Below the pieces are notes generated by a model. That model made no database searches, was not told where the DNA came from, and saw only the letters and a program-made list of their open reading frames with translations. A program made the position numbers and the translations under genes. Shown here piece after piece: positions 12,292-12,872 of a stretch of 12,872 nucleotides of DNA (position 1 is the stretch's first letter; every line of letters begins with the position of its first letter). The stretch comes from UBA7803 sp041690675 (GTDB taxonomy: Bacteria > Pseudomonadota > Gammaproteobacteria > Pseudomonadales > Azotimanducaceae), in assembly GCA_041690675.1 (NCBI GenBank), contig JAWLGU010000107.1, forward strand, positions 1-12,872, read 5' to 3'.

Positions 12292-12305
12292 ATGATAACA
12301 ATCAT
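12292..12305. promoter_or_regulatory. AT-rich inverted repeat upstream of the second TonB receptor
   Basis: ATGAT-AACA-ATCAT is a perfect 5-bp inverted repeat in an AT-rich patch (about 12281-12315) of an otherwise GC-rich 179-base divergent gap. It matches part of the Fur box (AATGATAA is identical to the left half), but the right half is shifted. It may be a Fur-like or other repressor site. No convincing -35/-10 pair is visible next to it. Confidence 0.3.
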
Positions 12306-12410
12306 ATAGACAATACGGCGGCTCGGCGATAGGCTACGAAGGCGTGTTTCGAGGAGCATGGCGGACGGTCCTGCAGGGGGCGGGAACGTGGCCGATAAAA
12401 TGGAGGGAAC

Positions 12411-12872
12411 ATGAAAGCATCGAATCGTCTTGCGGCGCTGATGCTGCCGCTCGGCGCCTGGGCGGGCATCGGCACCGCAGTGGCCGCCGAAGGGGAGCGC
12501 GCCCGGGCCAGCGTAATCGAGGAGGTGGTGGTCACCGCCCAGCGCAAGGAGGAGAGCCTTCAGGACGTGGCCATCGCCGTCACGGCCCTGTCCGGGGAGC
12601 AGATCGAGGAGTTCAACTTCCAGGATGCCCAGCGCATCACCGATCAGATTCCCAACTTCTTCGCCGGCGGCCTCGGGGGCCCCGGGGGGCCGCCGTTCTT
12701 CAGCATCCGCGGCATCAGCTTCGTGGATTTCAGCAACGTCAACGAGGCGTCGGTGGGTCTGTATCTGGACGAGGTGTACCTGGCCTCCCAGGGCGCCGGC
12801 GCCATGCAGCTTTTCGACCTCGAGCGGGTGGAGGTGCTGCGCGGGCCCCAGGGCACCCTGTTCGGCCGCAAC
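12411..12872 (+). CDS. TonB-dependent receptor, 5' part only (cut by window end)
   Basis: There are 154 codons with no stop before the window ends. Residues 1-26 form a signal peptide ending AVAA. The TonB box EEVVVTA is at 37-43. The plug domain follows with ITDQIPNF (76-83), FSIRGISF (97-104), VGLYLDEVYL (115-124) and VEVLRGPQGTLFGRN at the very end. GGAGGG lies just before the ATG. It resembles the receptor at 64-2412 in the TonB box (IEE[IV]VVTA...ESLQDV) and plug, so it is the same broad receptor class but not a close copy. Residues 86-95 are unusually rich in Gly and Pro. The barrel domain is outside the window. Confidence 0.93.
   Translation, partial: MKASNRLAALMLPLGAWAGIGTAVAAEGERARASVIEEVVVTAQRKEESLQDVAIAVTALSGEQIEEFNFQDAQRITDQIPNFFAGGLGGPGGPPFFSIRGISFVDFSNVNEASVGLYLDEVYLASQGAGAMQLFDLERVEVLRGPQGTLFGRN

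Noticed and set aside
11342..12301. 319-codon minus frame overlapping the alpha/beta hydrolase
   Set aside because: It is a frame-shifted Arg/Gly/Pro-rich shadow. The 290-residue frame has the Ser-His hydrolase motifs.
12644..12871. 75-codon minus frame opposite the second receptor
   Set aside because: It is antisense to an uninterrupted TonB plug-domain frame that runs off the window end.
1..12872. CRISPR arrays, tRNA/rRNA genes, insertion sequences, toxin-antitoxin or phage-defence genes
   Set aside because: I looked for regularly spaced repeats, cloverleaf-like stretches, transposase or integrase motifs and paired small genes, and saw none. The only long direct repeat is the GntR-tail pair.

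Overview
This window looks like a chromosomal accessory or catabolic region of a high-GC Gram-negative proteobacterium. Two TonB-dependent outer-membrane receptors with the EE[IV]VVTA TonB box show that there is an outer membrane. The lower strand from 64 to 7742 is very GC-rich (one 60-base line counted by eye is 47/60 GC). The gene mix (family III CoA-transferase, MaoC/FAS1-like dehydratase, 3Fe-4S ferredoxin of the P450-partner type, GntR/FCD regulator, alpha/beta hydrolase, TonB receptors) is typical of gammaproteobacterial or sphingomonad-like degraders of hydrophobic or aromatic compounds. The genus cannot be fixed from this sequence alone.

Layout. Positions 64-5570 are all on the minus strand: a TonB receptor (64-2412, own promoter), a GPH-type MFS symporter (2601-3941), a small four-cysteine protein (3973-4281, good sigma70-like promoter) and a CaiB/BaiF CoA-transferase (4383-5570, good promoter). 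A [3Fe-4S] ferredoxin (5729-5920, plus) diverges from the CoA-transferase and converges on a two-gene minus operon: two-hotdog dehydratase (6417-7742) followed by a small HAD hydrolase (5938-6390). A perfect 16-bp inverted repeat lies at the convergent junction. A GntR/FCD regulator (7934-8725, plus) diverges from the dehydratase across a region holding a promoter and two candidate operators. Next on the plus strand come a PPOX-type flavoprotein (8809-9420), a GFA-family zinc protein (9536-9937), and a tightly coupled trio: ABM monooxygenase, HCCA-isomerase/DsbA-fold protein and tautomerase (9978-11298, two ATGA overlaps). A minus-strand alpha/beta hydrolase (11359-12231) and the start of a second TonB receptor (12411 to the end) close the window.

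How the genes may work together (inference). The receptors and the MFS symporter would import a substrate. The CoA-transferase would activate acids to CoA thioesters, the dehydratase would act on enoyl- or hydroxyacyl-CoA, and the ferredoxin would feed an oxygenase encoded elsewhere. The GntR protein probably controls at least its divergent dehydratase operon. The ABM, isomerase and tautomerase trio looks like a ring-oxidation/isomerisation module.

Most notable observation: the last 37 bases around the GntR stop codon (8701-8737) recur at 11321-11357 with 33/37 identity. The differences inside the hairpin stem preserve base pairing. The second copy is the tail of a vanished GntR-like gene. 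The roughly 2.6-kb cassette between the copies starts with a gene of visibly lower GC, so it looks inserted, or left by duplication and deletion, at a gene 3' end.
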